Source: Barnesiella sp. An22
Lineage (GTDB): Bacteria > Bacteroidota > Bacteroidia > Bacteroidales > Barnesiellaceae
NCBI RefSeq assembly: GCF_002159975.1
Contig: NZ_NFJR01000001.1
Coordinates: 248,001-312,000, forward strand
Length of the DNA: 64,000 nucleotides
Direction of reading: 5' to 3'
This document shows positions 46,581-54,436 of the stretch, piece after piece; positions within the stretch are counted from its first letter, which is position 1, and every line of letters begins with the position of its first letter. Both the position numbers and the translations under genes were made by a program. The notes under the pieces are model-generated. The model saw only the letters and a program-made list of their open reading frames with translations. It searched no databases and was not told where the DNA came from.

Positions 46581-46644
46581 TCTTCTACATACCCAAACGG
46601 CTCACTTCAAACCTTGCCGAACGGCTGTCAACCTTCGTTATGTG

Positions 46645-46652
46645 CAAAGATA
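46645..46652 (-). promoter_or_regulatory. -7 promoter element for queCDE
   Basis: Minus strand TATCTTTG matches TAnnTTTG; the leader to queC would be about 150 bases. Confidence 0.6.
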
Positions 46653-46707
46653 AACTAAAAATTGCAATACTCCCGGCAAATAGCTCATAAGCCTTTCAAA
46701 AAATAGT

Positions 46708-46715
46708 TATCTTTG
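46708..46715 (+). promoter_or_regulatory. -7 promoter element
   Basis: TATCTTTG matches TAnnTTTG, upstream of the NTF2-like gene. Confidence 0.55.
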
Positions 46716-46893
46716 TAGAAAAGATAAAGCGGCCAAGGCAAAGCATCACAGGCTCGTCAGACTTTTGCCGTCGGCTGCAGACATCGTTACAAAAGAAGGG
46801 GGATACTTTCGGCAAAAGGGTACCGACAGACGGGTCACCCGACCGACGACTTCCCCCCCTTTTGCTTCATTTACCATCAAATTCAAACCCGCA

Positions 46894-47322
46894 ATGAAAG
46901 CCAAGACACGCGTTCGCATCATATTCCTTACCCTCACCGCACTGGCCGTCGGTTTTCCGCTGCTGTTTCTCACGGCGCCGCCTGTCCCGCATCCGGTGGG
47001 ACCCGAGGTGATTGCCATCTCGTTTGTCGAGAACCTCACCAACGCCAATTTCGACGAAGCCCGCAAACTGGTCACACCCGAATCGGTCGAGACCGTACAC
47101 CTGTTCGAGACTCTGGTGGGAAGCCAAAGCGACGAATTGAAGAGCGAACCCACTCACTTCACCGTATCGCGTTCGGAGATGAATGCGACACAAGACACCC
47201 TCTTTATCGATGGGAAACTATTCTTTTCGAACAAGCATAAAATCATACGGCGCATCAGTCTCGTTCTGGTCTATCGCGAAGGACGTTGGTTGGTCGACTG
47301 TCACGACAACAACATCTTTTAG
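46894..47322 (+). CDS. Small membrane-anchored protein, NTF2/DUF4878-like
   Basis: A 142-residue protein: an N-terminal membrane helix or uncleaved signal (VRIIFLTLTALAVGFPLLFL, residues about 6-25), then a domain with the order helix (EVIAISFVENLTNANFDEARKLVT) and beta strands ending YREGRWLVDCHDNNIF. This resembles DUF4878/NTF2-like periplasmic domains of Bacteroidales, whose role is unknown. The ATG at 46894 is preferred because the frame upstream (to 46765) gives a non-hydrophobic, low-quality N-terminus. A thioredoxin gene follows 71 bases later. Confidence 0.65.
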   Translation: MKAKTRVRIIFLTLTALAVGFPLLFLTAPPVPHPVGPEVIAISFVENLTNANFDEARKLVTPESVETVHLFETLVGSQSDELKSEPTHFTVSRSEMNATQDTLFIDGKLFFSNKHKIIRRISLVLVYREGRWLVDCHDNNIF

Positions 47323-47393
47323 TACAACGAACCAAACGACTCGCACAGCCGTTACTTGCACGATTATATATCGATTGTTTAATACTTATTGCA

Positions 47394-47690
47394 ATGGGAA
47401 AATTTCAGGAAATTATTGCCGGCAACACGCCGGTATTGGTCGACTTCTTTGCCGAATGGTGCGGCCCCTGCAAAATGATGAAGCCGGTACTCGAAGAGTT
47501 GAAACACAAGATGGGCGACAGACTCATTGTCCTTAAAATCGACATCGACAAAAACCAGCCGATGGCCATGGCCTACCAGATTCAATCGGTACCCACACTC
47601 ATCCTTTGGAAAAACGGGCAGATTGCCTGGCGGCAGTCGGGGGCGCTTCCCCTGTACGAGCTGGAGCAAATTCTATCGGCCTATCTCTGA
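47394..47690 (+). CDS. Thioredoxin
   Basis: The 98-residue protein has the active site WCGPCK (about residue 22), the cis-Pro segment SVPTLILWKNG and no signal peptide, so it is a cytoplasmic dithiol-disulfide reductant. The ATG at 47394 is used because earlier in-frame sequence lies in the leader and has no thioredoxin character. It may be read from the NTF2-like gene promoter. Housekeeping trxA usually exists elsewhere too, so no symbol is assigned. Confidence 0.95.
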   Translation: MGKFQEIIAGNTPVLVDFFAEWCGPCKMMKPVLEELKHKMGDRLIVLKIDIDKNQPMAMAYQIQSVPTLILWKNGQIAWRQSGALPLYELEQILSAYL

Positions 47691-47773
47691 GAAGAGAGTC
47701 CACGGCGAGAGAGAGTTACCAAGTTTTCCATCACGGAAGAGTAGCTTTTTATCGCGTGTACCATATTATTTCG

Positions 47774-47781
47774 TACCTTTG
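47774..47781 (+). promoter_or_regulatory. -7 promoter element for chromate transporter genes
   Basis: TACCTTTG matches TAnnTTTG; predicted start near 47788, leader about 77 bases. Confidence 0.65.
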
Positions 47782-47796
47782 CAGCGCCTAAAAAAG

Positions 47797-47836
47797 AGGG
47801 GCCAGGCGATTGTGACCCATAGCCTGCCCCTGTTTT
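47797..47836 (+). terminator. Attenuator-like hairpin in the chromate transporter leader
   Basis: AGGGGC-c-AGGC (47797-47807) pairs with GCCTGCCCCT (47822-47831), ten pairs with one bulge, followed by GTTTT. It lies between the promoter and the first start codon, so it could end transcripts early. Confidence 0.5.
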
Positions 47837-47864
47837 GTACTCATATCGAACAGAGCAAAAGCCT

Positions 47865-48440
47865 ATGAAAGCAGGTATATATCTGAAACTATTTACGTCG
47901 TTCCTGAAGATAGGAGCCTTTACCTTCGGAGGCGGCTGGGCCATGATACCCATTATCGAACGGGAGGTTGTAGACAAGCAGCAGTGGATCAAGCGCGAAG
48001 ACTTCATCGACGCTCTGGCCATCGCCCAATCGCTGCCGGGTATCCTGGCCGTAAACATCTCGATTCTGGTGGGCAACCGGTTACGGGGCCTGAAGGGCAG
48101 CCTGACCGCTACGCTGGGCACGATACTCCCCTCGTTCCTGATTATCCTGGCCATCGCCATCTGGTTCGTACAGGTCTACGACAACCCGGTAATCGAAAGC
48201 ATCTTCAAGGGTATACGACCGGCCGTAGTCGCACTCATCGTGTCGCCCGTACTCTCGACCGCCAAGACAGCCCGCATCAACCTCAAAAACGTAATCATCC
48301 CTATCGTCGTAGCCCTGGGTATCTGGATGGGAGGCATCTCTCCTATCTGGTTCGTCCTGCTGGGTGGTATCGGCGGCGTCATTTATTACAATCACATCAT
48401 CAGTCGCATCAAAAAGCGGTATAACGAGAAAAAGAAATAA
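47865..48440 (+). CDS. Chromate transporter (CHR) family, first half
   Basis: The 191-residue membrane protein matches the short-chain CHR family: LFTSFLKIGAFTFGGGWAMIPIIEREVV near the start and the central AIAQSLPGILAVNISILVG motif. Four to six helices are visible. Two such half-size proteins usually work as a pair. The chromate-like family name comes from resistance proteins; in Bacteroidales the natural substrate is unknown. It is 3 bases before the second half gene. Confidence 0.93.
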   Translation: MKAGIYLKLFTSFLKIGAFTFGGGWAMIPIIEREVVDKQQWIKREDFIDALAIAQSLPGILAVNISILVGNRLRGLKGSLTATLGTILPSFLIILAIAIWFVQVYDNPVIESIFKGIRPAVVALIVSPVLSTAKTARINLKNVIIPIVVALGIWMGGISPIWFVLLGGIGGVIYYNHIISRIKKRYNEKKK

Positions 48441-48443
48441 GCC

Positions 48444-48998
48444 ATGTGGATTGTCTATCTTAACTTGTTCTGGGCCTATTTGAAGATTGGCCTGTTCGGA
48501 TTCGGCGGCGGATACGCCATGCTCTCCCTCATTCAGCACGAAGCTGTCGAGGTCATCCACTATGGCGAAAGCCAACCGTGGCTCACCCCTACCGAGTTCA
48601 CCGACATCGTGGCCATTTCGCAAATGACCCCCGGCCCCATCGGTATCAACAGTGCCACCTATGTAGGCTATGTAGCCACGGGCAACAGCGTGTGGGGCTC
48701 GCTGGTAGCCACCTTTGCCGTGTGTCTGCCCTCGTTCATTCTGGTACTGATGATCAGCCACTTTATCCTCAAGCACAAAGAAAATCCTATTATCAAAAGC
48801 ATATTTGCCGGTTTACGTCCCGTAGTCGTGGGGTTGATTGCCTCGGCAGCCCTGCTGCTTATGAACAAGGAGAATTTCCCCGACTACACGCTGAGTATCG
48901 CCATCGCGGTCGTCTCGTTCGTGCTGGTGCACTACACCCGGCTACACCCCATACTGGTGATTGTTCTGGCCGGTGTGGCGGGATATGCTCTCTATTAA
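48444..48998 (+). CDS. Chromate transporter (CHR) family, second half
   Basis: The 184-residue partner has the same repeat in matching positions (YLKIGLFGFGGGYAMLSLIQHEAVE; VAISQMTPGPIGINSATYVGY) and about five helices. The two genes correspond to the N- and C-terminal halves of long-chain ChrA, and inverse topology of the halves is expected. The folC start lies 10 bases after its stop. Confidence 0.93.
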   Translation: MWIVYLNLFWAYLKIGLFGFGGGYAMLSLIQHEAVEVIHYGESQPWLTPTEFTDIVAISQMTPGPIGINSATYVGYVATGNSVWGSLVATFAVCLPSFILVLMISHFILKHKENPIIKSIFAGLRPVVVGLIASAALLLMNKENFPDYTLSIAIAVVSFVLVHYTRLHPILVIVLAGVAGYALY

Positions 48999-49008
48999 AC
49001 AGACGGTC

Positions 49009-50301
49009 ATGAACTACGAAGAGACTTTGGAATATCTATACCGGCAGCTCCCGGTGTTTCAGCAAGTAGGGAGCGCAGCTTACAAACCGGGATTGCAAAA
49101 CAGCGAAGCACTCGACGAGTACTTCGGGCATCCCCACCGCAAATTCCACACCCTGCACATCGCCGGCACCAACGGAAAAGGTTCTGTATCGCATCTGCTG
49201 GCCTCGATACTGCAGCTCAACGGCTATAAAACGGGGCTGTATACATCGCCCCACCTGGTGGACTTCAGAGAGCGCATACGCATCGACGGCCAAATGATTC
49301 CCCGCCAGGAGGTCATCGACTTTGCCGAGAAGCATCTGGCTCCCACGCTCCACATTCACCCCTCGTTTTTCGAGTTGACCATGATGATGGCCTTCGACTA
49401 TTTTGCCCGCCAGGCGGTCGACGCAGCCGTCATCGAGGTAGGATTGGGCGGACGTCTCGACAGTACCAACATCATCACTCCCGACTTGTGCGTGATTACC
49501 AACATCAGCTACGACCATGTGCAGATGCTGGGGCACACCCTGCCCCAGATTGCCCGCGAGAAGGCCGGCATCATCAAACACGGCATCCCCGTAGTCATCG
49601 GTGAGGCACAGGGCGAGGTCAAACAGGTATTCATCGACAAGGCCAGCGAGGTGGGTGCCCCTATCTTCTTTGCCGAGGAGTGCGTGCGCTTCGACTCGGC
49701 CCGGCAGAGTGCCCGCGGATGGGAATTCGACTCGCCGGCATATCCCCACCTCTTTGGCGAACTGGGCGGCCTCTGCCAGGAGAAGAATGCCGCCACCGTG
49801 CTCACAGCTGTGGCTCGTCTGCGCGAGCTGGGCTATCGCATCACCGACCAATCGGTCTACGAAGCCTTTGCCCACGTCACCCGGCTCACCGGATTGATGG
49901 GCCGCTGGCAGCAGTTGCAGGCATCGCCCCGACTCATCTGCGACACCGGCCACAACACCGGCGGCATGCAGTATATTGCCCGCCAACTACGCAACGAGCA
50001 CTACGACACGCTGCGCATCGTCATCGGTATGGTCAACGACAAGGATATTTCGGGGGTACTGGCCATGCTGCCCAAGGAGGCTACCTACTACTTTACCCGG
50101 GCCTCGGTTCCCCGAGCCCTGCCGCAAGACAAACTCGAAGCGCTGGCTACCCAGGCCGGGCTGAAGGGGCGGAGCTTCCCCACGGTAAAAGAGGCGGTAA
50201 CGGCCGCACAAAAAGAGAGCCGCCCCGAAGACCTTATCTTCGTAGGCGGCAGTACCTTTATCGTGGCCGATTTGTTGCAGTTTATGCCTTTACCGCAATA
50301 A
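49009..50301 (+). CDS. folC: Dihydrofolate / folylpolyglutamate synthase
   Basis: The 430-residue Mur-ligase-fold enzyme has the P-loop HIAGTNGKGSVSHLLASIL, the YTSPHLVDFRERIRIDG segment, the omega-loop VGLGGRLDSTNI and the C-terminal CDTGHNTGGMQ domain. It ligates glutamate to dihydropteroate and adds further glutamates to folate. The ATG at 49009 starts the family N-terminus (MNYEETLEYLYRQLPVF). Its last 20 bases overlap the 3' end of ridA on the other strand. Confidence 0.96.
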   Translation: MNYEETLEYLYRQLPVFQQVGSAAYKPGLQNSEALDEYFGHPHRKFHTLHIAGTNGKGSVSHLLASILQLNGYKTGLYTSPHLVDFRERIRIDGQMIPRQEVIDFAEKHLAPTLHIHPSFFELTMMMAFDYFARQAVDAAVIEVGLGGRLDSTNIITPDLCVITNISYDHVQMLGHTLPQIAREKAGIIKHGIPVVIGEAQGEVKQVFIDKASEVGAPIFFAEECVRFDSARQSARGWEFDSPAYPHLFGELGGLCQEKNAATVLTAVARLRELGYRITDQSVYEAFAHVTRLTGLMGRWQQLQASPRLICDTGHNTGGMQYIARQLRNEHYDTLRIVIGMVNDKDISGVLAMLPKEATYYFTRASVPRALPQDKLEALATQAGLKGRSFPTVKEAVTAAQKESRPEDLIFVGGSTFIVADLLQFMPLPQ

Positions 50302-50659
50302 CTTCGATTTCGACCAGTGCCTGCTTGGGCAACTCTTTGACGGCGAAAGCCGAACGGGCCGGGAAGGCTCCCGAGAACTGTTGGGCATAGACCTCGTTCA
50401 TGGGGGCGAAGAGCGACATGTCGGCCAGGTAGACCGTGGTCTTGACGATGTGATCGACCGTACAACCGGCCTCGTCCAGTATGGCCTTGATGTTTGCGAA
50501 CGATTGGCGGGTTTGCGCCTCGATGCCCTCGGGCATGGTGCCCGTAGCCGGGTCGATGGGGAGTTGTCCCGAAAGGAAAATCATACCGCCGGCTTCGATA
50601 GCCTGGCTGTAAGGCCCGATGGCCTTGGGTGCTGCAGTCGTGGAAATTACTTTTTTCAT
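50282..50659 (-). CDS. ridA: RidA-family enamine/imine deaminase
   Basis: The 125-residue protein has the family start ISTTAAPKAIGPYSQAIEAGG and LSGQLPIDPATG. The catalytic Arg lies in PARSAFAVKELPKQALVEIEVIA. RidA trimers hydrolyse reactive enamines such as 2-aminoacrylate made by PLP enzymes. The ATG at 50659 is used because upstream in-frame sequence is unrelated. It starts 11 bases after the YihY/BrkB gene stops, so both are probably one operon. Confidence 0.96.
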   Translation of the reverse strand: MKKVISTTAAPKAIGPYSQAIEAGGMIFLSGQLPIDPATGTMPEGIEAQTRQSFANIKAILDEAGCTVDHIVKTTVYLADMSLFAPMNEVYAQQFSGAFPARSAFAVKELPKQALVEIEVIAVKA

Positions 50660-50670
50660 ATGTCCGTAGT

Positions 50671-52044
50671 TTATTTTTGCGGGAGTTCCACACGGCTCTC
50701 CTCGATTTCTAAATCTTTCAAACCAACCTTGTCGCCGGCCTCTTCCATGAGCCGACGGGTATCGACGATAACCCGCCACTCGCGGGGAAAGTCGTCCTTC
50801 AAATTATTGATGAAGTCTTCATCGCCCTCGCGATCGATAGCCCGCAACAGATAGCCTACCGACAGTTTATTGATGTCGATAGCCGGCTGGTAGGCAGGCA
50901 CCCGCTCCTCCTCCGAGAGGGTTTGCGACACGACACCGGCCTCTTCCAACGTCTCGACTGTCCGCTCCACCAACTGTATGGGTATGGCATAACGGCGCGA
51001 AATCTGCCCCTTGGTCAGGGGCGGCAGCCCGTCTCTGAAACGATGCACGATGACCGTAGCAATAACCAGCACGATGTAGTCGGAGTAGCGGCGCGAAATC
51101 TGGTTGGTCTCCTTCTCGAAATTGAAATTGACTACATTCTGAGACGAATAGGTAAGCACCGCCCCGAACAGACAGATGAGCCACGAGAACTGCATCCAGA
51201 TAAGCAACAGCGGCAGAAATGCGAAGCTACCGTAGATGGCATTGTACTTCGACACCCATATCTGTCCCGATATATATATGTATTGAAATATCTGGAAAGC
51301 CGTTCCGCAAATGAGCCCCGAGATAAAGGCATACTTGAACTTTACCTTCGTGTTGGGGATGAAGATATAAATGGCGGTAAAAAAGAGGGCCGTAAGGATG
51401 TAGGGAGCCAACCGGAAGACCCAGCGCAGCAACGGCGTCATGAACTCAAACACCACCGACGAGTTGAGCATGGTAGACATGAAGAGGGAAAAACCGCTCG
51501 AGGCCACCATAAGGATGGGCAGAATCAGAAACATCGAGGTGTAGTCGGTCACCTTGCGATAGAACGAGCGACCGCCCTGCACCTGCCAAATATCGTTGAA
51601 TGCCTTCTCGATGTTCGACAACAGACTGATAAGCGTCCACAGCAGAAAACAGAGGCCTATCCCCACAAATACCCCACCCTTCATCTGGTCGAGATATTGG
51701 TCGACAAAACTCAACATATACTCCAGCGCCTGACGCTGGGCCGGGAAATAATCAAAGAGCTGGCTCTGCATGATGTGTTGAAAGCCGAAACCCTTGCAGA
51801 TGGCAAAGAGCATGGCCAGCGCCGGCACAATAGCCAGAATGGAACTGAAGGTCAAAGCCGAAGCCTTCTCCTGCAACTTCTCGTTCAGGAAGCAGCGGAC
51901 CGACAGGTTCAGGGTTTTGAGTATATGGATGTGCAGTTTATACTCGGTAATATGCCATATATCGACCGAGACAAATTGCCAAAACCACCTCACCCACGAA
52001 CTGACTCGAGCAAAAAACGAGGGTTTCTTCTTACGCTTAGCCAT
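50671..52044 (-). CDS. YihY/BrkB-family membrane protein with C-terminal winged helix
   Basis: The 457-residue protein has six predicted helices in the virulence factor BrkB region (residues about 65-335), with the family segments KASALTFSSILAIVPALAMLFA and YGSFAFLPLLLIWMQFSWLICLFGAVL. A cytoplasmic C-terminal part resembles a winged helix (TKGQISRRYAIPIQLVERTVETLEEAGVV). The family was once called RNase BN by mistake; its role is unknown. The ATG at 52044 is used; the frame beyond it runs into RNase P RNA. No separate promoter is visible in the 37-base gap after rnpB. Confidence 0.92.
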   Translation of the reverse strand: MAKRKKKPSFFARVSSWVRWFWQFVSVDIWHITEYKLHIHILKTLNLSVRCFLNEKLQEKASALTFSSILAIVPALAMLFAICKGFGFQHIMQSQLFDYFPAQRQALEYMLSFVDQYLDQMKGGVFVGIGLCFLLWTLISLLSNIEKAFNDIWQVQGGRSFYRKVTDYTSMFLILPILMVASSGFSLFMSTMLNSSVVFEFMTPLLRWVFRLAPYILTALFFTAIYIFIPNTKVKFKYAFISGLICGTAFQIFQYIYISGQIWVSKYNAIYGSFAFLPLLLIWMQFSWLICLFGAVLTYSSQNVVNFNFEKETNQISRRYSDYIVLVIATVIVHRFRDGLPPLTKGQISRRYAIPIQLVERTVETLEEAGVVSQTLSEEERVPAYQPAIDINKLSVGYLLRAIDREGDEDFINNLKDDFPREWRVIVDTRRLMEEAGDKVGLKDLEIEESRVELPQK

Positions 52045-52081
52045 ATATTTATATTGCTCGGAACATATTTCACAAAAAAAA

Positions 52082-52428
52082 TACAGCAGGCCTGTAAGCC
52101 GGGTTATGTACTCCCTTGCGGGAGCGTCTGTCATTTATCTCGACCCTGTGTCACCACAGGGCTCTAGCGGTTTACCCCCCGGCATCGGGCGAGCAACCCT
52201 ACAACGCCGGTATACATAACCTTACAACCCATAAGACGTACGGCACTCTACATTGCTGTAAAGCCCGGTGAGCTCTTACCTCACCTTTTCACCCTTACTG
52301 CTTGCGCAGCGGTTATTTTCTGTTACGCGACTCTACCCTCACGAATAGCTTCCCGTTAGGAAATATGGTGCTCTGTGTTGCCCGGACTTTCCTCCCGCAC
52401 AAGGCGAGCGACAGACCGTCCTGCTGTA
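52082..52428 (-). ncRNA. rnpB: RNase P RNA (bacterial class A)
   Basis: Minus strand RNA of about 347 bases. P1 is formed by CCTGCTGTA and TACAGCAGG at the ends. The conserved GGAGGAAAGTCCGGGC lies near the 5' end, the GGGTGAAAAGGTG region in the middle, and the 3' part ends with TTACAGGCCTGCTG. It cleaves 5' leaders from tRNA precursors. A T run follows on minus at 52073-52081. A TATCTTTG element sits 6 bases before the predicted 5' end. Confidence 0.97.
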
Positions 52429-52433
52429 CGAGA

Positions 52434-52441
52434 CAAAGATA
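52434..52441 (-). promoter_or_regulatory. -7 promoter element for rnpB
   Basis: Minus strand TATCTTTG, 5 bases before the mature 5' end of RNase P RNA; the spacing supports both calls. Confidence 0.75.
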
Positions 52442-52611
52442 AGCATAAAAATGGCAAAGAAGGCAAAAGTGTCAGCCGATTTTTGACAAATAGATAATTT
52501 AACAGTCAATCTGACATACCAATCACCCCCTCAAGTTCGTTTTTTACTTGTGCGCCGCGTTAACCCCTGTTAAGCCGCTATCCCGCTTATTAAAAGAGCT
52601 TAAAAAGAGGT

Positions 52612-52633
52612 TGGCACGATTATAATGGCACGA
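52612..52633 (+). promoter_or_regulatory. TGGCACGA direct repeat before htrA
   Basis: TGGCACGA occurs at 52612-52619 and 52626-52633, one repeat every 14 bases, about 70 bases before the htrA start. It recalls the -24 half of a sigma-54 promoter but the -12 spacing does not fit. A TTAAC/GTTAA inverted repeat lies at 52560-52573. Confidence 0.4.
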
Positions 52634-52703
52634 GAAATGTATTAAATTTAACGTCACAAAAACTTAAATACAACAGAATATTAACACTTAAAACAAATAG
52701 ATT

Positions 52704-54203
52704 ATGAATTCTTACGGAAAAAAATTGATGGGTATTGCTTTAGTGGCAATCCTAAGTTCCGGGGTTACCATCGGAGCATTCAGTTTAATCAATAGATCCG
52801 CCAATTCAAAAATCGAGGATCAACCACTCGAAAGCGGTTATGCACAGCCCACCCGCTTCACACGAGTTGCCAACCATCCGGCTGTCGAGACCGACTTTAC
52901 CATAGCGGCCGAAAACACGGTCAATGCCGTGGTGAGCATCAAGTCGACCTCTACCCCCAAGCAAAGCCAGATGGGCGGATTTACCGACCCCTTCTTCGAA
53001 TACTTCTTCGGACAGGGCGGCCGTAACATCGAGCCTCAACCCCGTACGGGTCTGGGTTCGGGTGTAATCATCACCCCCGACGGATATATCGTGACCAACA
53101 ACCACGTGGTCGAAGGGGCCGACAAGCTCGACATCACCCTGAACGACAACCGCACCTTCAACGGCCGGGTAATCGGCACCGACCCCTCGACCGACTTGGC
53201 CCTGATTAAAATCGATGCCAAAGACCTGCCTATCGTCAAATTCGGCGATTCGGACAATCTGAAAGTGGGCGAATGGGTATTGGCCGTAGGTAACCCGCTG
53301 GGACTTACCTCGACCGTGACGGCCGGTATCGTCAGCGCCAAAGCCCGTAGCATCAGCGCACTCAACCCCCACAGCCAGAAGATGGGTATCGAGGCCTTCA
53401 TCCAGACCGATGCTGCCGTGAACCCCGGCAACAGTGGAGGTGCCCTGGTCAACACGGCCGGCGAGCTGGTAGGTATCAATACCGCCATCTACTCCGAGAC
53501 CGGTAGCTATGCCGGCTACTCGTTTGCCATTCCTACCTCGATCGTGAGCAAGGTCATCGCCGACCTCAAGGAGTACGGAACCGTACAACGTGCCGTGCTG
53601 GGTATCGGATATGTCGAAATCAACTCCGACGTAGCCAAGGCCAAGAACCTCGAGGTTCAGGAGGGTATCTATGTAGGGGAGGTCTATAACCGCAGCGCTG
53701 CCATGGAGGCCGGTATCAAAGAGGGCGATGTAATCACCTCGATCAACGATGTGAAAATCAAGAACGGCGCCATGCTCTCCGAGCAGTTGAGCAAATACCG
53801 TCCCGGCGACAAAATCAAAATCGGGTTGCTGAGAGGCAAAGAGTCGAAGACCGTATCGCTCACCCTCAAGAACAGCCAGGGTAATACCGAGATCACCAAA
53901 ATCGCCGGTATGGACTCGCTGGGCGCCGGATTCAAGGAGCTCGACGCCAAGAGCCTGAGAGAGATGAATATCCGCTACGGTGTACAGGTTATCGGCCTGA
54001 AGAACGGCAAATTCAAATCGGCCGGTATCAGAGACGGGTTTGTCATCCTCGAAATCAACAACACCCCCATGAAATCGGTAAGCGATCTGGAGAGCATGTA
54101 CGACTCGATTGTGAAGTCGAACCAACCCCAGAAAGTAATGTTCATCACGGGTGTATACCCCAATGGAAAGATGATGTACTACGCCGTAGATTTGGCTGAC
54201 TAA
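52704..54203 (+). CDS. HtrA/DegP periplasmic serine protease-chaperone
   Basis: The 499-residue protein has an N-terminal membrane segment or signal (LMGIALVAILSSGVTIGAFSLI), then a trypsin-like domain with catalytic H134 (TNNHVV), D164 (DPSTDLALIK) and S244 (GNSGG). Two PDZ domains follow at about 290-375 and 405-495. It degrades or refolds damaged envelope proteins. It is monocistronic, ending in a strong terminator. The TGGCACGA repeat upstream may be its stress-response control site. Confidence 0.97.
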   Translation: MNSYGKKLMGIALVAILSSGVTIGAFSLINRSANSKIEDQPLESGYAQPTRFTRVANHPAVETDFTIAAENTVNAVVSIKSTSTPKQSQMGGFTDPFFEYFFGQGGRNIEPQPRTGLGSGVIITPDGYIVTNNHVVEGADKLDITLNDNRTFNGRVIGTDPSTDLALIKIDAKDLPIVKFGDSDNLKVGEWVLAVGNPLGLTSTVTAGIVSAKARSISALNPHSQKMGIEAFIQTDAAVNPGNSGGALVNTAGELVGINTAIYSETGSYAGYSFAIPTSIVSKVIADLKEYGTVQRAVLGIGYVEINSDVAKAKNLEVQEGIYVGEVYNRSAAMEAGIKEGDVITSINDVKIKNGAMLSEQLSKYRPGDKIKIGLLRGKESKTVSLTLKNSQGNTEITKIAGMDSLGAGFKELDAKSLREMNIRYGVQVIGLKNGKFKSAGIRDGFVILEINNTPMKSVSDLESMYDSIVKSNQPQKVMFITGVYPNGKMMYYAVDLAD

Positions 54204-54210
54204 TCATACC

Positions 54211-54245
54211 GGGGATAAGGCTCGCGAGGGCCTTATCCCTGTTTC
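54211..54245 (+). terminator. Terminator of htrA
   Basis: GGGATAAGGC pairs with GCCTTATCCC around a short loop, followed by TGTTT. Confidence 0.85.
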
Positions 54246-54403
54246 TGTATCCAAATTCCAAATATCATTAACGAGGGAAACAGAACGAACCATCGAGCGT
54301 TGTATTGATGCGGATGATAAAGCCTCGGTTCTCAAATCGAGGATTTTACCGACACGCGTTCAAAATTAAACATTTTTTGTTACGTTATTAACAACAAATA
54401 TAC

Positions 54404-54411
54404 TATATTTG
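54404..54411 (+). promoter_or_regulatory. -7 promoter element for the sigma factor gene
   Basis: TATATTTG matches TAnnTTTG, 25 bases before the start codon, implying a very short leader. Confidence 0.65.
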
Positions 54412-54436
54412 CAATCCCAAATCTCTATATTGCAAG

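Larger units (their letters stand above)
46489..46893. other. 405-bp gap with divergent promoters
   Basis: No protein gene is visible beyond an in-frame extension of the downstream gene. It holds the queC leader (46489-46640), the minus -7 element at 46645-46652, and the plus -7 element at 46708-46715 with a leader of about 170 bases for the NTF2-like gene. Confidence 0.7.

Noticed and set aside
46500-46640. Known preQ1 riboswitch upstream of queC
   Set aside because: The compact preQ1-I sequence pattern is absent; only alternative CCGGG stems are seen, so the region is reported as a candidate leader without class.
52612-52633. Sigma-54 promoter before htrA
   Set aside because: The -24-like TTGGCAC is good but GC is missing at the required 10-base spacing, so it was kept only as a direct repeat.
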